NCBI GenBank assembly: GCA_029204045.2
Contig: CM055066.1
Coordinates: 21,680,120-21,744,119, forward strand
DNA from: Tillandsia leiboldiana
Taxonomy: Eukaryota > Streptophyta > Magnoliopsida > Poales > Bromeliaceae
Direction: 5' to 3'
DNA: 64,000 nt
The translations under genes were made by a program, and so were the position numbers. The first letter of the stretch is position 1, and each line of letters begins with the position of its first letter. A model generated the notes under the pieces. The model saw nothing but the letters and a program-made list of their open reading frames with translations. It made no database searches and had not been told where the DNA came from. Shown one piece after another: positions 9,038 to 20,300 of the stretch.

Positions 9038-9137
9038 NNNNNNNNNNNNNNNNNNNNNNNNNNNNNNNNNNNNNNNNNNNNNNNNNNNNNNNNNNNNNNN
9101 NNNNNNNNNNNNNNNNNNNNNNNNNNNNNNNNNNNNN
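9038..9137. other. Assembly gap, 100 N
   Basis: Exactly 100 unknown bases, the usual placeholder for a gap of unknown size. The elements on the two sides do not match each other, so the true gap is probably several kilobases. Confidence 0.95.
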
Positions 9138-9837
9138 AAGAATAATACATAGAAATAAGGAACATACAACTCTTAAAATATAAAGACCAAACCTCACCAG
9201 AATACAGGAGTCTCTCATAAAAGCAGGAAAGGAAGGTACAACTCAAAACCTCACTACAAAAGTCACTCGACATAACACACACCAAAATGGAACTGGGGTA
9301 CATCTACTCACACACTGAAGACGACAGGAGGGGATCTATCTCGCGACGCCCTTACCTCGGTCAGAAGGAGCTGGATCAGCAACAGGAGCTGCAGGAACTG
9401 GAGCAGAAGTCCCTGGGGAGAAAACACCACGACGGGTGTGAGAACTACATCCCACAGTAGTTCTCAGTGGGTGCCGCCAACAAGCCCGACGGTCTGCCCA
9501 CTAAGTCTACCAGAGGCAAAAGTAACATATGCAGTGCTATAAGGAAAGCTGGGAAAGGTAACTCTACAGCTACTATGCCTCTATCTAGATGCTCAACAGT
9601 GGAACAGAAAGAACATAATGCCACAACTAACTCTCCTCCCTGATCACCCAATCAAAACTGACTGCCACATCGGGTCCAGTCAAACCTGCGCCAACCTACT
9701 GCCGTTACGTCCCGGAGGAGCGGACTTACGTAGGGCGTCCGTGGCTGCCAACGAAAGCACAGCCAGAGGGACCACTGCAACAACAAGTCGCTAAAGAACA
9801 TCTCAAACTCACACCGGTACACAACCCGGTCTCGCCT

Positions 9838-9875
9838 ACTCCGGAGTGGCCCTCGAGGGGAGCGACCCGCTCGAG
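9838..9875 (-). repeat. Conserved palindrome block in chromovirus LTR (G1)
   Basis: ACTCCGGAGT palindrome, then CTCGAGGGGAGCGACCCGCTCGAG, itself an inverted repeat. The block recurs in G1 right, G2 (32617-32655), G3 (42800, 50078), G4 (57031, 62785) and G5 (27492). Confidence 0.8.
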
Positions 9876-11181
9876 TCAAAGTAACCCATAAGTATCACTG
9901 TATAGTATCACTGTAAAGCTCAAATGTGGCTCATGCAGGCTATGATCCAATCCTCGATCAATAAGATCGACTACCAAACAAATCACTGACTCACACACTA
10001 GCTGGAATCTACACAGCTGAAACCCACTGTCTCTCTGACAGTTTCCAAGAACCCAGATCTACCATCACTATCACTCTCCCAAAGAAATCAAATCTACAGA
10101 CTGCTATCAACTCCACTCGGTCCCCAGACACGAGTGCAAATGCATCCCACAACCACCGACCTCTCGGCCCACAACTCGGGCGAGGAAAAGCTAAGTCCAT
10201 AGTGAAATGAAGTATCGTGATGTGGAATGTCTAGAGCAATAAAAACCTAGCCCAAGTTGGAGTTTTTCTACAGACTGGCTGAACATGATACATATGACAG
10301 GGGTGCTAGGTCAAATTCCAAGATTTCATTACTTAACATAGTGCAGGAATCAAAAGATTCAACAACTGATATACAAGATACAACATACAGTTTTACACAT
10401 GCTAATACTCCAATTTCTAACATGCATGATCCTACACACATAGAATTAGTACACAGTCCAGAGTTCTTGGAAGCAAGGTCACCCACCTGAAAGTGCTAAC
10501 TGTCCAAAATCGTACAGCTGAGAAAGCCCACAACTGTCAAATCACAAATCCCACCAAGCCAACAACACGGTAGAAGTGCTCACAAACTCCTGGGTACAAA
10601 CATACACCAAAATTACACTTTAATTCACACAAATTCCACATTCCCAAAATCTGTGGTGAACAGTCCCATTAACACGAAATTTTCACCTGAAAAACTTCCT
10701 CCAAAAATTCCAATAAAAATATGACGGCGATCCTCGCGAAGAGTAGATGTCGATAGAGTCCTGAAACGTCGAATTCCGATGTCCGGATGAGGAGATAAAA
10801 ATCCGACAAGTAGGTGCTGTCCAAATCAACCAACAGTCGCAAAGGGGGTTAAAAATGTACCCAGAACCCCAAGAAAAGCTCGGATCCAGAAAAAGTGTCC
10901 AACACGAAAAATGTAGATTTACCTCTTACGAAACCGTCACCGCAGAAATCGTCCAAAAATAATGTCGGGGTAGCCCGGTAGACCTCCCAGACTAAACTGC
11001 GACGAAATGGGCCTCCAACAGTAGATCGTCGCTCCGCACCCCGATGTAGAAGTCGCCGTCGTCGCGGCCTCCAAAAATTCTGAACTTTGCCAAAAGATGC
11101 ACAAGAGGGAGAGGAAGAAATTGGTGAAGGGCTCCAAGTGAAAAGCTTTCGGGAAAAGCTTCAAAACGAGGCCCCTTGAGG

Positions 11182-11193
11182 CCTTTTTATAGG
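11182..11193 (-). promoter_or_regulatory. TATA box of G1 left LTR
   Basis: CCTATAAAAAGG on the minus strand, just downstream in element sense of the G-box array. The right LTR copy is at 19530-19541. Confidence 0.75.
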
Positions 11194-11322
11194 CCTCACC
11201 CGAAACAGCCCAAAAACAAGTCAATGGGCTTTGGGCCCAAATTTCGGGCGCCCCGAACATTCGGGCGGCTACAGTGTTGGGCCGGCCCAACACTGTTCAC
11301 GCCCGAATCCACCAGGAGCCGC

Positions 11323-11815
11323 CACGTGGCCCGCCGAACAGCAAACAGCTGTTCGGCCCACCCACTGGCTGCCACGTGGCCCGCCCCCGCACAGTGAGGC
11401 GGTTGGCGCCCGCCAATCAGCGGCGACACGTGTCCTCCCCGGTTGACCCGCTGACCGGTCGGCGGCCGCGCCGGGCGCGCGGCATGGCCCCGACGTGGGC
11501 ACGCGCCCCGAGGCACCCGCCCCCGACTCCGTGCGCCGCGCACGGTGCGCCCGCGAACCAGAGGGTGACACGTGTCCCCTACACCCGGTCCACGCATTCC
11601 ACTGGAATTCGTGGACCGCGCCGCATGCACCGACCAACCGGAGGCTGCCACGTGGCCCGCATTGGTCCATGCACCGCCGCGCTCACCCGGTAGACCGCGC
11701 GCCTTGCGCCCGCCAATCAGGCGGTGCCACGTGTCCATGCGCCGGGTCTGTGCACCCCGCCGCGCAGCTCTGTGGACCGCGCATCCTGAACCGGCCAATG
11801 ACAGGCCGCCACGTG
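11323..11815 (-). promoter_or_regulatory. G-box / CCAAT array in U3 of G1
   Basis: Seven CACGTG cores at 11323, 11373, 11427, 11569, 11649, 11728 and 11810 in a GC-rich stretch, several about 15-20 bp from CCAATCA or CCAATGA. The right LTR keeps most of them (19675-20169). CACGTG is the core bound by plant bZIP and bHLH factors; an enhancer role is inferred. Confidence 0.75.
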
Positions 11816-12143
11816 GCATCCCGGCGGTCTACGGCCCCTCCCATGCACCATTTTCCACTGAAAACTTCCGGGAGTCCGTTTTTGGGCATCCGGACTCAGA
11901 AATAAACAAGCAAATAGCCGTTTTCAAGCGTTTTTCCGTGCTGAATCCATTTCCGACCTCTGTTGGGCCTAATTCTTTTCCGAAATTTCGGCAAACTCAG
12001 CCGAAGGCCTACACAGCTAATAATAACACACAGGGTCCATCTGTGGCATCCCATTGACGCACCATGGGCCAGATACACCAACGCTAGGTGCTCTAACAGT
12101 GGATTCATCGGAAGAACGCTGCATGGGAATTTGGGCCACTACA

Positions 12144-12179
12144 TCCTCCCCCACTAAAAGGAAGTTTCGTCCTCGAAAC
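12144..12179 (-). promoter_or_regulatory. PPT and GTTTCG..CGAAAC inverted repeat of G1
   Basis: PPT (TAGTGGGGGAGGA in element sense, 12156-12144) touches the 3' LTR. Eight bases upstream is GTTTCGAGGACGAAAC (12179-12164), a perfect 6-bp stem with loop AGGA. The motif is present in all five chromoviruses whose 3' end is seen. Confidence 0.85.
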
Positions 12180-12203
12180 GAAGTAAGGTAGAACAGGCGT
12201 ACC

Positions 12204-13145
12204 TCAACCAGTAGTCTCGAACAGAAAAGGGTATGCAGATCTCATCTCTGTCTCTAGCTCCCAAGTAGCCTCTCGCTCATCGTGATTGCTCCATAAGATC
12301 TTCACATACGGAATGGTCCGGTTGCGCAATTCCCTCACCTCACGAGCAAGAATCCGCAACGGCCGCTCCTCGTAAACCAGGTCCTCACCGATCTCCAAGG
12401 GAGTGAAGTCAACCACATGCGACGGATCAAAGACATATCTCCTCAGGGCTGAGACATGAAAAACATCGTGTACACCGGCCAAACGTGGAGGAAGAGCAAC
12501 TCTATAAGCCACAGGGCCTACCCTCTCAAGTACCTCAAAGGGTCCAACAAAACGGGGACTAAGCTTCCCACGCACTCCAAATCTCCGGACCCCTTTCGAA
12601 GGCGAGACCTTTAAGAATACATGGTCACCAATCTGAAACTCCAGGTCTCGCCGTCGAGTATCTGCATAACTCCTCTGACGACTCTGGGCTACCTCAAGGT
12701 GTCGACGAACAACTCTGACTTTCTCCTCAGCCTCCAAAAGAAGATCTGGTCCCAAAGTCTTCCTCTCACCCACATCACTCCAATACAAGGGTGACCGACA
12801 CTTGCGTCCATACAACGCCTCAAACGGAGCCATCTGAATGCTCGCCTGATAGCTGTTGTTGTACGCAAACTCAACCAAAGATAAGTGTCGGTACCACCCC
12901 CCTCCAAAATCCATAACGCACGCTCTCAGCATATCCTCAAGGGTCTGTATAGTGCGCTCAGACTGGCCATCAGTCTGTGGGTGGAATGCAGTGCTGAATC
13001 TGAGCTGGGTCCCCAAAGCTGACTGTAAACTCCCCCAGAATCGTGACACAAACCTCGGATCCCGATCTGAAACAATCGACGCAGGTATCCCGTGTAGCCT
13101 CACTATCTCGTCCAAATACAACTGTGCCAGACGCTCCAAGACCAA
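12204..13145 (-). CDS. pol: Chromovirus integrase core C-half and chromodomain (G1 pol, 3' part)
   Basis: An open frame of 313 codons running to the natural end of the polyprotein. It has the second catalytic Asp in SIVSDRDPRFVSRFW, the catalytic Glu in HPQTDGQSERTIQTLE, then EFAYNNSYQ and APFEALYGRKCRSPLYW. The C-terminal GPY-type region follows (VGPFEVLERVGPVAYRVALP, VFHVSALRRY). It ends in a chromodomain-like segment (PLRILAREVRELRNRTIPYV, LWSNHDEREATWELE). In the family the enzyme inserts the DNA copy, and the chromodomain tethers it to heterochromatin. The first Asp and zinc domain lie in other frames upstream (13188-13382). The frame is part of a polyprotein, so its first Met is not a real start. 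Confidence 0.92.
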   Translation of the reverse strand: MVLERLAQLYLDEIVRLHGIPASIVSDRDPRFVSRFWGSLQSALGTQLRFSTAFHPQTDGQSERTIQTLEDMLRACVMDFGGGWYRHLSLVEFAYNNSYQASIQMAPFEALYGRKCRSPLYWSDVGERKTLGPDLLLEAEEKVRVVRRHLEVAQSRQRSYADTRRRDLEFQIGDHVFLKVSPSKGVRRFGVRGKLSPRFVGPFEVLERVGPVAYRVALPPRLAGVHDVFHVSALRRYVFDPSHVVDFTPLEIGEDLVYEERPLRILAREVRELRNRTIPYVKILWSNHDEREATWELETEMRSAYPFLFETTG

Positions 13146-13146
13146 G

Positions 13147-14232
13147 TCATCTGAACAGGCAAGAAATGCGCAGACTTGGTGAGTCTATCAACAATAACCC
13201 AAATCGCCGTCGGCTCCACTCTGTGCTCTCGGCAGCCCTGTAACAAAGTCCATGGTGATGTGGTCCCATTTCCACTCGGGAATTGGAAGACTTTGCAACT
13301 TGCGAGCAGGAACCCGGTGCTCTGCTTTCACTTGCTGGCAAGTTAAACATTGAGCCACGAATCTTCCAACGTCCCGCTTCATTCCGGACCACCAAAATGT
13401 GCCTTGAGGTCCTTATACATCTTGGTACCACCAGGATGAATGGTATAAGGTGTATAATGAGCCTCACCCAAAATCTGGTCTCTGATCTCTGAATCCGAAG
13501 GCACACACACTTGGTCCCCTGTACCGCGTACTCCGAGCTATCCACTGTAAAATCCCCTATAAGATCTGCCTGAATCTGTGATCTAATCCTCCAAGTGGGG
13601 GTCCTCACTCTGTGTCTCCTCATCCTGTCCAACAGAGTGGGCTGCAAGACCATAGACATCAGTCTAGCAGAGACCCCAGGGGATACAACCTCAATCTGGA
13701 GTCGCCTCAACTGCTCAATCAACGGGGCCTGCTGCGTGACCAACATGCTCAAGCTCTGCACTGACCTCCGACTCAAAGCATCTGCTACCACATTGGCCTT
13801 GCCGGGATGATAGAGGATACTCACATCGTAATCCTTCAGTAACTCCAACCACCGGCGTTGCCTCAGGTTCAGCTCCTTTTGAGTAAACAGATACTTTAAG
13901 CTCTTATGATCCGTGTAGATCTCACAATGCTCACCGTAGAGGTAATGCCGCCACAGCTTCAATGCGAACACCACAGCTGCCAGCTCTAAATCATGAGTAG
14001 GGTAATTCTTCTCATAATCCTTTAGTTGCCGTGAAGCATAAGCAATTACCCTCCCATGCTGCATCAAGACACAACCCAAACCGCTGTGCGAGGCGTCACT
14101 GTAAATCACGTAGCCATCACCCATCACTGGCAATGTAAGAATGGTGCTGAAATCAGTCTTCCTCTTCAGCTCCTCAAAACTACTCCGCTGACACTGCTCA
14201 GTCCAAATGAACCTCCATCCCTTCCTAGTCAA
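13147..14232 (-). pseudogene. pol: RNase H and integrase zinc domain, frameshifted (G1 pol)
   Basis: RNase H reads clearly in one frame: VIYSDASHSGLGCVLMQHG with the first catalytic Asp, DLELAAVVFALKLWRHYLYG with the Glu, and YTDHKSLKYLFTQKELNLRQ. The connection ILYHPGKANVVADALSRR follows. The frame is then lost before the integrase zinc finger, which appears in another frame at 13382-13188 (CLTCQQVKAEH, then WDHITMDFVTGLP holding the first integrase Asp). RNase H removes the RNA strand during reverse transcription. At least two shifts separate these blocks from the integrase core downstream. Confidence 0.9.
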
Positions 14233-15205
14233 ACAGGTCAGGGGAGTAGAGAGCTCGCAAAGCCCTCTACAAACCGACGGTAGTAGCCTGCCAAGCCAGA
14301 AAGCTCCGGACCTCAGTCACCGTCGTCGGTCTCGGCCAATCCCGAACTGTATCAATCTTCGTCGGGTCAACTGCTACTCCTGCGACTGATACCAAGTGGC
14401 CCAAGAATGCACCTCCCGAAGCCAAAACTCGCACTTCTTAAGCTTGGCATACAGCTTCTCTCACGTAGAAGCTGCAAGCACTATCCTCAAGTGCTCCTCA
14501 TGATCCACATCGCTCCGGGAGTAGATCAAGATATCATCAATGAAACAACCACAAACAGTCTAAGTCGCTGAAATACCCGGTCATCAAATCCATGAAAGCA
14601 GCTGGCGGCATTAGTCAACCAAACGGCATAACCGTAAACTCATAATGCCCATACCGGGATCGAAAAGCCGTCTTAGGGATGTCCTCGGCCCTCACCCTCA
14701 ACTGGTGGTAACCTGACTGAAGATCAATCTTCGAAAACACTGTGGCTCCCTGCAACTGATCAAATAAATCATCTATCCGTGGAAGAGGGTACTTGTTCCG
14801 GATGGTCACTTTATTCAACTCCCGATAATCCACACACAAACGAAGCGACCCATCCTTCTTCTTCACAAATAAAACTGGCGCTCCCCACGGAGAAACACTA
14901 GGCCTGACAAAGCCCCTATCCATAAGATCCTGAAGCTGGGCCTTCAACTCCCTCAACTCGGCAGGTGCCATCCTATAAGGCGCCTTCGAGATTGGTGCGG
15001 TTCCCGGTACCACATCAATCACAAACTCCACCTCCCTCTCCGGCGGCATCGTCGTCAACTCAGGGGGAAACACATCTGGGAACTCGCGGACAACAGGAAT
15101 ATCCTCGAGTCCCAGTGCCGCCGTAGGCACCTCCACAATCGTCGCTAAGAAAGCGGTGCAGCCCCTACTAATCATCCGCCTAGCCCTCGCCGAAGAAACA
15201 GTCAT
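14233..15205 (-). pseudogene. pol: Reverse transcriptase, frameshifted (G1 pol)
   Basis: The N-half is open at 15205-14615: FPDVFPPELTTMPPEREVEF, PGTAPISKAPYRMAPAELRE, then SPWGAPVLFVKKKDGSLRLC, DYRELNKVTIRNKYPLPRID, and TVFSKIDLQSGYHQLRV with the first catalytic Asp. The frame breaks just after VMPFG. The active-site box FIDDILIYSRSD is read in a shifted frame at 14544 down to about 14509; both Asp codons are intact. A single small deletion near 14615 would explain the break. The polyprotein order (RT, RNase H, integrase) is that of Ty3/gypsy. Confidence 0.92.
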
Positions 15206-16089
15206 CGCAAAGAAGGTGCTCTGGCAGCCTCTGAAGACAAACTCCTCCTGTCCAGGCTCGCGAGGGTCCCGTCCTCTCTCTGCAGTCTATACAGCATAGT
15301 ACCTCACAACCAATCCATACCTAAGCACGACGTCGAAATCCTGGAGCTGCCGCAAGACAAGCAAGTCTGCCGGCAAAAATCCAGGATCCACTGCACAGGC
15401 GAATCCCTACAATACTCCTCGACATGCATAGACATGATCTGGTATCCTGAACCTCTAATGCATGCGATAAAGAAACTACCTCTATACATGAAGGGATGCA
15501 ATGCTCTACTGATAAAGAATGCGATGCACACCGGTATCAAAGAGATACGAGGTACGAACTGCAGAAAATCAAAATAATACCTGCGACGAACATGCTCTGC
15601 TGCTGTAGCACAATCCTCTACCTGAGCGGCATAGACTCGACCCGCTCTGCGCCGGGGATTCGCTCTGGCTGCCGCGAGGAACGATGGAGCAAAATCTGGC
15701 CTACCGAGGTCGCCGAAGGTCCTGCTGACGGACGAAGGAACGAAGATGCAGAAGCTGATGAAGGAGCTGGGTAACATGCCCTGGGCACTCCTCGCGAAGT
15801 GACCGGTCCTGCCCGCAACGGAAGCAGCGGTCCCGACCCTGCGTGCACTGGGCTGGTGGAGTGCGGTCCTCCACAGATTGAACAACGGTCCGGAGGCGCG
15901 GCTGCCAGCGCTAAGTCTGCTGCTAGCTCAGCGAAGACTGCTGCTAGCTGGATGCGAAGACTGCTGCTGTCGAGGTGGTCGACGCTGCTGCTGGCTAGGC
16001 TGCTGGAACTGACGAGATCCCCAGATCTCTGCCGCCCCTGATACCCCCGTCCCTGAGAGTGGAAACTGGGTGGTCTCGTGGGTCCCTGT
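15206..16089 (-). pseudogene. Gag zinc knuckle to protease region, frame-scrambled (G1)
   Basis: Three frames carry pieces in turn. A Ser/Gln-rich Gag tail comes first, then a knuckle-like CFRCGQDRSLREEC near 15830 in which the expected His is replaced, and finally the protease end (VLGMDWL) near 15310. The conserved protease active-site triad DSG is not readable in a clean frame. The region joins gag (16090-17052) to RT (15205). Indels, not substitutions, appear to have damaged it. Confidence 0.7.
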
Positions 16090-17052
16090 CTACTCGTACT
16101 GCCCCTCCTCAAACTGCGCCGTGTGCGCTTCGCCCCAGAAGGTCACAACGGGGGCTGGAGTCACCTCTGCCATCACGGCCTCACCACCCTCCACATAAAG
16201 TGCCTGCTCCATCGAGGCCTCTAAAGTCTGTAATCTGAGGGAGCGGACCAACTGATAAATGTCCCGACGCAACCCTCTCTCGAACATGTAGATCCGGTGG
16301 GTCTCATCTCTGGCCACGTGGGGCATACTAGCCAACAGCCGATTGAAATCGGCTATGTACGCATGTACGGGCCTATCTCCCTGGCGGAGATTCCTCAGCT
16401 GCTCCTCCAAGCTCTGTCGAACACTCTCGGGAAAGAAGGCCCCAAGAAGCATACCGCGAAACTCTGCCCAAGAGATAAACTGGGTCCCAGGCGGACCTGC
16501 GGGTCGCACACGCCGCCACCATGCCTCGGCGTTGCTCTCCAGAAAATGAGTAGCCAACAGAACTCGAAACCTCTCATCAATAAAAAGGCTCTCGAAATGG
16601 CGCTCCATAGCCTGTACCCAAGACTCAGCCGCCCACGGCTCAGCACTCATGCTCGAAAAGCGGGGTGGATCGAACTTGCGAAACCTCAACAAAAGACCCA
16701 CCAAAACCTGCTGCTCTGCCAAAGTCAAAGATCCCGTCGTCCCAGACGGTAGCCTACTGGAGACAGGCTCAGCCGGAACTGCTGGTGCAGGCTGCACAAC
16801 CGGGGGTGCCACAACAGGGGAAGAAGGCACCGGAGAACTCTCAGGGGGTACCACCGCCGGCTGCGCTCTCTGCTCCAACAAGAGCGTCAACCGACTCACA
16901 GCCTCCTCCTGGCGTCGAGACGCCTCAGTCAACTGTGCCACCTGGGCACGGAGCTCCAAAACCTCGCTCTCCTGTCCCTGCCCCGAGTCCTCCTGCTCGG
17001 GCTCAGAGGACAAAGGCTGCGAACGCGTCACCATCGAGCGTCGAGGAGGCAT
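16090..17052 (-). CDS. gag: Chromovirus Gag, capsid domain (G1)
   Basis: An open frame of 321 codons from MPPRRSMVTRSQPLSSEPE. The ATG at 17052 is chosen because upstream codons fall in the structured leader, about 280 bases after the PBS. An acidic, Gln-rich N-terminus with a short heptad-like stretch (VLELRAQVAQLTEASRRQE) and a Pro/Val/Ser-rich linker lead to the Retrotrans_gag capsid domain (FDPPRFSSMSAEPWAAESWV, EAWWRRVRPAG, WAEFRGMLLGAFFPESVR, HRIYMFERGLRRDIYQLV). The family protein assembles cytoplasmic particles. The frame stops before the zinc knuckle, which lies in a different frame downstream, so the protein is truncated. G2, G3 and G4 carry decayed copies of the capsid end. Confidence 0.9.
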   Translation of the reverse strand: MPPRRSMVTRSQPLSSEPEQEDSGQGQESEVLELRAQVAQLTEASRRQEEAVSRLTLLLEQRAQPAVVPPESSPVPSSPVVAPPVVQPAPAVPAEPVSSRLPSGTTGSLTLAEQQVLVGLLLRFRKFDPPRFSSMSAEPWAAESWVQAMERHFESLFIDERFRVLLATHFLESNAEAWWRRVRPAGPPGTQFISWAEFRGMLLGAFFPESVRQSLEEQLRNLRQGDRPVHAYIADFNRLLASMPHVARDETHRIYMFERGLRRDIYQLVRSLRLQTLEASMEQALYVEGGEAVMAEVTPAPVVTFWGEAHTAQFEEGQYE

Positions 17053-17145
17053 CCCCACCTGAGGGACAAGGCAAACAATCAGAACCCAAATCATCTCTCG
17101 ACCCAATCTAGCGAAAGTCAGAAGGCATGTCCCCCTTTCCGAAGT

Positions 17146-17171
17146 ACTATGTTGTCTGCAGCCAACATAGT
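17146..17171 (-). promoter_or_regulatory. Leader hairpin with CTGCAG loop (G1)
   Basis: On the + strand a 9-bp perfect stem ACTATGTTG / CAACATAGT closes the 8-base loop TCTGCAGC, which contains the palindrome CTGCAG. It lies about 160 bases downstream of the PBS. G2, G3 and G4 have the same hairpin with a T-A pair where G1 has C-G. Confidence 0.8.
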
Positions 17172-17330
17172 TGCCACCGAAGGAAGACATGTCAATCGCT
17201 CACCCCGAACCGCTCGGGAGAGTTAGAAATCCAATCAGGACTCTCGCTAAAATCACGGCTCTCACGCGAGTCATCCTAGGGTCCAACCACAAGCCTAGGG
17301 TTCCTAAGTCCTCCAAGACCTACATCCTAG

Positions 17331-17342
17331 GCTCTGATACCA
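17331..17342 (-). promoter_or_regulatory. Primer binding site of G1 (tRNA-iMet)
   Basis: GCTCTGATACCA on +, that is TGGTATCAGAGC in element sense, eight bases from the 5' LTR. Confidence 0.9.
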
Positions 17343-17350
17343 CTCTAATC

Positions 17351-20300
17351 TGTCACGCCCCGGGGCGATACTGCGCCCCGGCTCGCCAACAGATCCGCCG
17401 CCCATACGGGAAGCCCCGTATAGGCGTAGCGACTAACCTGCAAGGAAACATCTACACTAGCAGATATCAGAGCTGAAAGAGAAAAGCTGGAAAGAAATAC
17501 ATAAAATAAAACTACAACTCTTAAATATACAGACCATCCTCACCAGAATACAGGAGTCTCTCATAAAAGCAGGAAAGGAAGGTACAACTCAAAACCTCAC
17601 TACAAAAGTCACTCGACATAACACACACCAAAATGGAACTGGGGTACATCTACTCACACACAGAAGACGACAGGAGGGGATCTATCTCGCGACGCCCTTA
17701 CCTCGGTCAGAAGGAGCTGGATCAGCAACAGGAGCTGCAGGAACCGGAGCAGAAGTCCCTGGGGAGAAAACACCACGACGGGTGTGAGAACTACATCCCA
17801 CAGTAGTTCTCAGTGGGTGCCGCCAACAAGCCCGACGGTCTGCCCACTAAGTCTACCAGAGGCAAAGGTAACATATGCAGTGCTATAAGGAAAGCTGGGA
17901 AAGGTAACTCTACAGCTACTATGCCTCTATCTAGATGCTCAACAGTGGAACAGAAGAACATAATGCCACAACTAACTCTCCTCCCTGATCACCCAATCAA
18001 AACTGACTGCCACATCGGGTCCAGTCAAACCTGCGCCAACCTACTGCCGTTACGTCCCGGAGGAGCGGACTTACGTAGGGCATCCGTGGCTGCCAACAAA
18101 AGCACAGCCAGAGGGACCACTGCAACAACAAGTCGCTAAAGAACATCTCAAACTCACACCGGTACACAACCCGGTCTCGCCTACTCCGGAGTGGCCCTCG
18201 AGGGGAGCGACCCGCTCGAGTCAAAGTAACCCATAAGTATCACTGTATAGTATCACTGTAAAGCTCAAATGTGGCTCATGCAGGCTATGATCCAATCCTC
18301 GATCAATAAGATCGACTACCAAACAAATCACTGACTCACACACTAGCTGGAATCTACGCAGCTGAAACCCACTGTCTCTCTGACAGTTTCCAAGAACCCA
18401 GATCTACCATCACTATCACTCTCCCAAAGAAATCAAATCTATAAACTGCTATCAACTCCACTCGGTCCCCAGACACGAGTGCAAATGCATCCCACAACCA
18501 ACCGACCTCTCGGCCCACAACTCGGGCGAGGAAAAGCTAAGTCCATAGTGAAATGAAGTATCGTGATGTGGAATGTCTAGAGCAATAAAACCTAGCCCAA
18601 GTTGGAGTTTTTCTACAGACTGGCTGAACATGATACATATGACAGGGGTGCTAGGTCAAATTCCAAGATTTCATTACTTAACATAGTGCAGGAATCAAAA
18701 GATTCAACAACTGATATACAAGATACAACATACAGTTTTACACATGCTAATACTCCAATTTCTAACATGCATGATCCTACACACATAGAATTAGTACACA
18801 GTCCAGAGTTCTTGGAAGCAAGGTCACCCACCTGAAAGTGCTAACTGTCCGAAATCGCACAGCTGAGAAAGCCCACAACTGTCAAATCACAAATCCCACC
18901 AAGCCAACAACACGGTAGAAGTGCTCACAAACTCCTGGGTACAAACATACACCAAAATTACACTTTAATTCACACAAATTCCACATTCCCAAAATCTGTG
19001 GTGAACAGTCCCATTAACACGAAATTTTCAACTGAAAAACTTCCTCCAAAAATTCCAATAAAAATATGACGGCGATCCTCGCGAAGAGTAGATGTCGACA
19101 GAGTCCTGAAACGTCGAATTCCGATGTCCGGATGAGGAGATAAAAATCCGACAAGTAGGTGCTGTCCAAATCAACCAACAGTCGCAAAGGGGGTTAAAAA
19201 TGTACCCAGAACCCCAAGAAAAGCCCGGATCCAGAAAAAGTGTCCAACACGAAAAATGTAGATTTACCTCTTACGAAACCGTCACCGTAGAAATCGTCCA
19301 AAAATAATGTCGGGGTAGCCCGGTAGACCTCCCGGACTAAACTGCGACGGAAATGGGCCTCCAACAGTAGATCGTCGCTCCGCACCCCGATGTAGAAGTC
19401 GCCGTCGTCGCGGCCTCCAAAAATTCTGAACCTTTGCCAAAAGATGCACAAGAGGGAGAGGAAGAGAATTGGTGAAGGGCTCCAAGTGAAAAGCTTTCGG
19501 GAAAAGCTTCAAAACGAGGCCCCTTGAGGCCTTTTTATAGGCCTCACCCGAAACAGCCCGGAAAAAACAAGTCAATGGGCTTTGGGCCCAAAATTTCGGG
19601 CGCCCGGAACATTCGGGCGGCTACAGTGTTGGGCCGGCCCAACACTGTTCACGCCCGAATCCACCAGGAGCCGCCACGTGGCCCGCCGAACAGCAAACAG
19701 CTGTTCGGCCCACCCACCGGCTGCCACATGGCCCGCCCCCGCACAGTGAGGCGGTTGGCGCCCGCCAATCAGCGGGCGACACGTGTCCTCCCCGGTTGAC
19801 CCGCTGACCGGTCGGCGGCCGCGCCGGGCGCGCGGCATGGCCCCGACGTGGGCACGCGCCCCGAGGCACCGACCCCGACTCCGTGCGCCGCGCACGGTGC
19901 GCCCGCGAACCAGAGGGCGACACGTGTCCCCTACACCCGGTCCACGCATTCAACTGGAATTCTGTGGACCGCGCCGCATGCACCGACCAACCGGAGGCTG
20001 CCACGTGGCCCCGCATTGGTCCATGCACCGCCGCGCTCACCCGGTAGACCGCGCGCCTTGCGCCCGCCAATCAGGCGGTGCCACGTGTCCATGCGCCGGG
20101 TCTGTGCACCCCGCCGCGCAGCTCTGTGGACCGCGCATCCTAAACCGGCCAATGACAGGCCGCCACGTGGCATCCCGGCGGTCTACGGCCCCTCCCATGC
20201 ACCATTTTCCACTGAAAACTTCCGGGAGTCCGTTTTTGGGCATCCGGACTCAGAAATAAACAAGCAAATAGCCGTTTTCAAGCGTTTTTCCGTGCTGAAT

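Larger units (their letters stand above)
9138..12143 (-). repeat. Left (3') LTR of G1, truncated by gap
   Basis: 3006 bp ending GGCCACTACA before the PPT. In element sense: U3 start (12143), GC-rich G-box array (11815-11323), TATA (11193-11182), then about 2 kb of R/U5 with a conserved palindrome block at 9838-9875. Small GC-rich frames in it are not genes. Confidence 0.9.

Noticed and set aside
10257..10490. 77-codon frame repeated at 18602-18835 as a small gene
   Set aside because: Both copies are the same position of the two LTRs of G1, with no homologue, and the frame is opposite to the element sense.
11196..11905. Long Arg/Ala/Pro-rich open frames on both strands (also 19524-20411, 23479-24074, 25545-26234, 30074-30824, 44483-45220, 51960-52447, 59345-60228)
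   Set aside because: They lie in GC-rich U3 parts of chromovirus LTRs, overlap in several frames and strands, and show no domain. GC-rich DNA lacks stop codons by composition.
8926..12143. 8926 as the true left end of G1
   Set aside because: The 112 bp before the gap belong to a different LTR variant and the flanking 5-mers do not match those at 20498.
17331..17342. tRNA gene fragment (GCTCTGATACCA) here and at other PBS sites
   Set aside because: Twelve bases complementary to the tRNA-iMet 3' end at a fixed place beside an LTR are a primer binding site; no tRNA fold is present.
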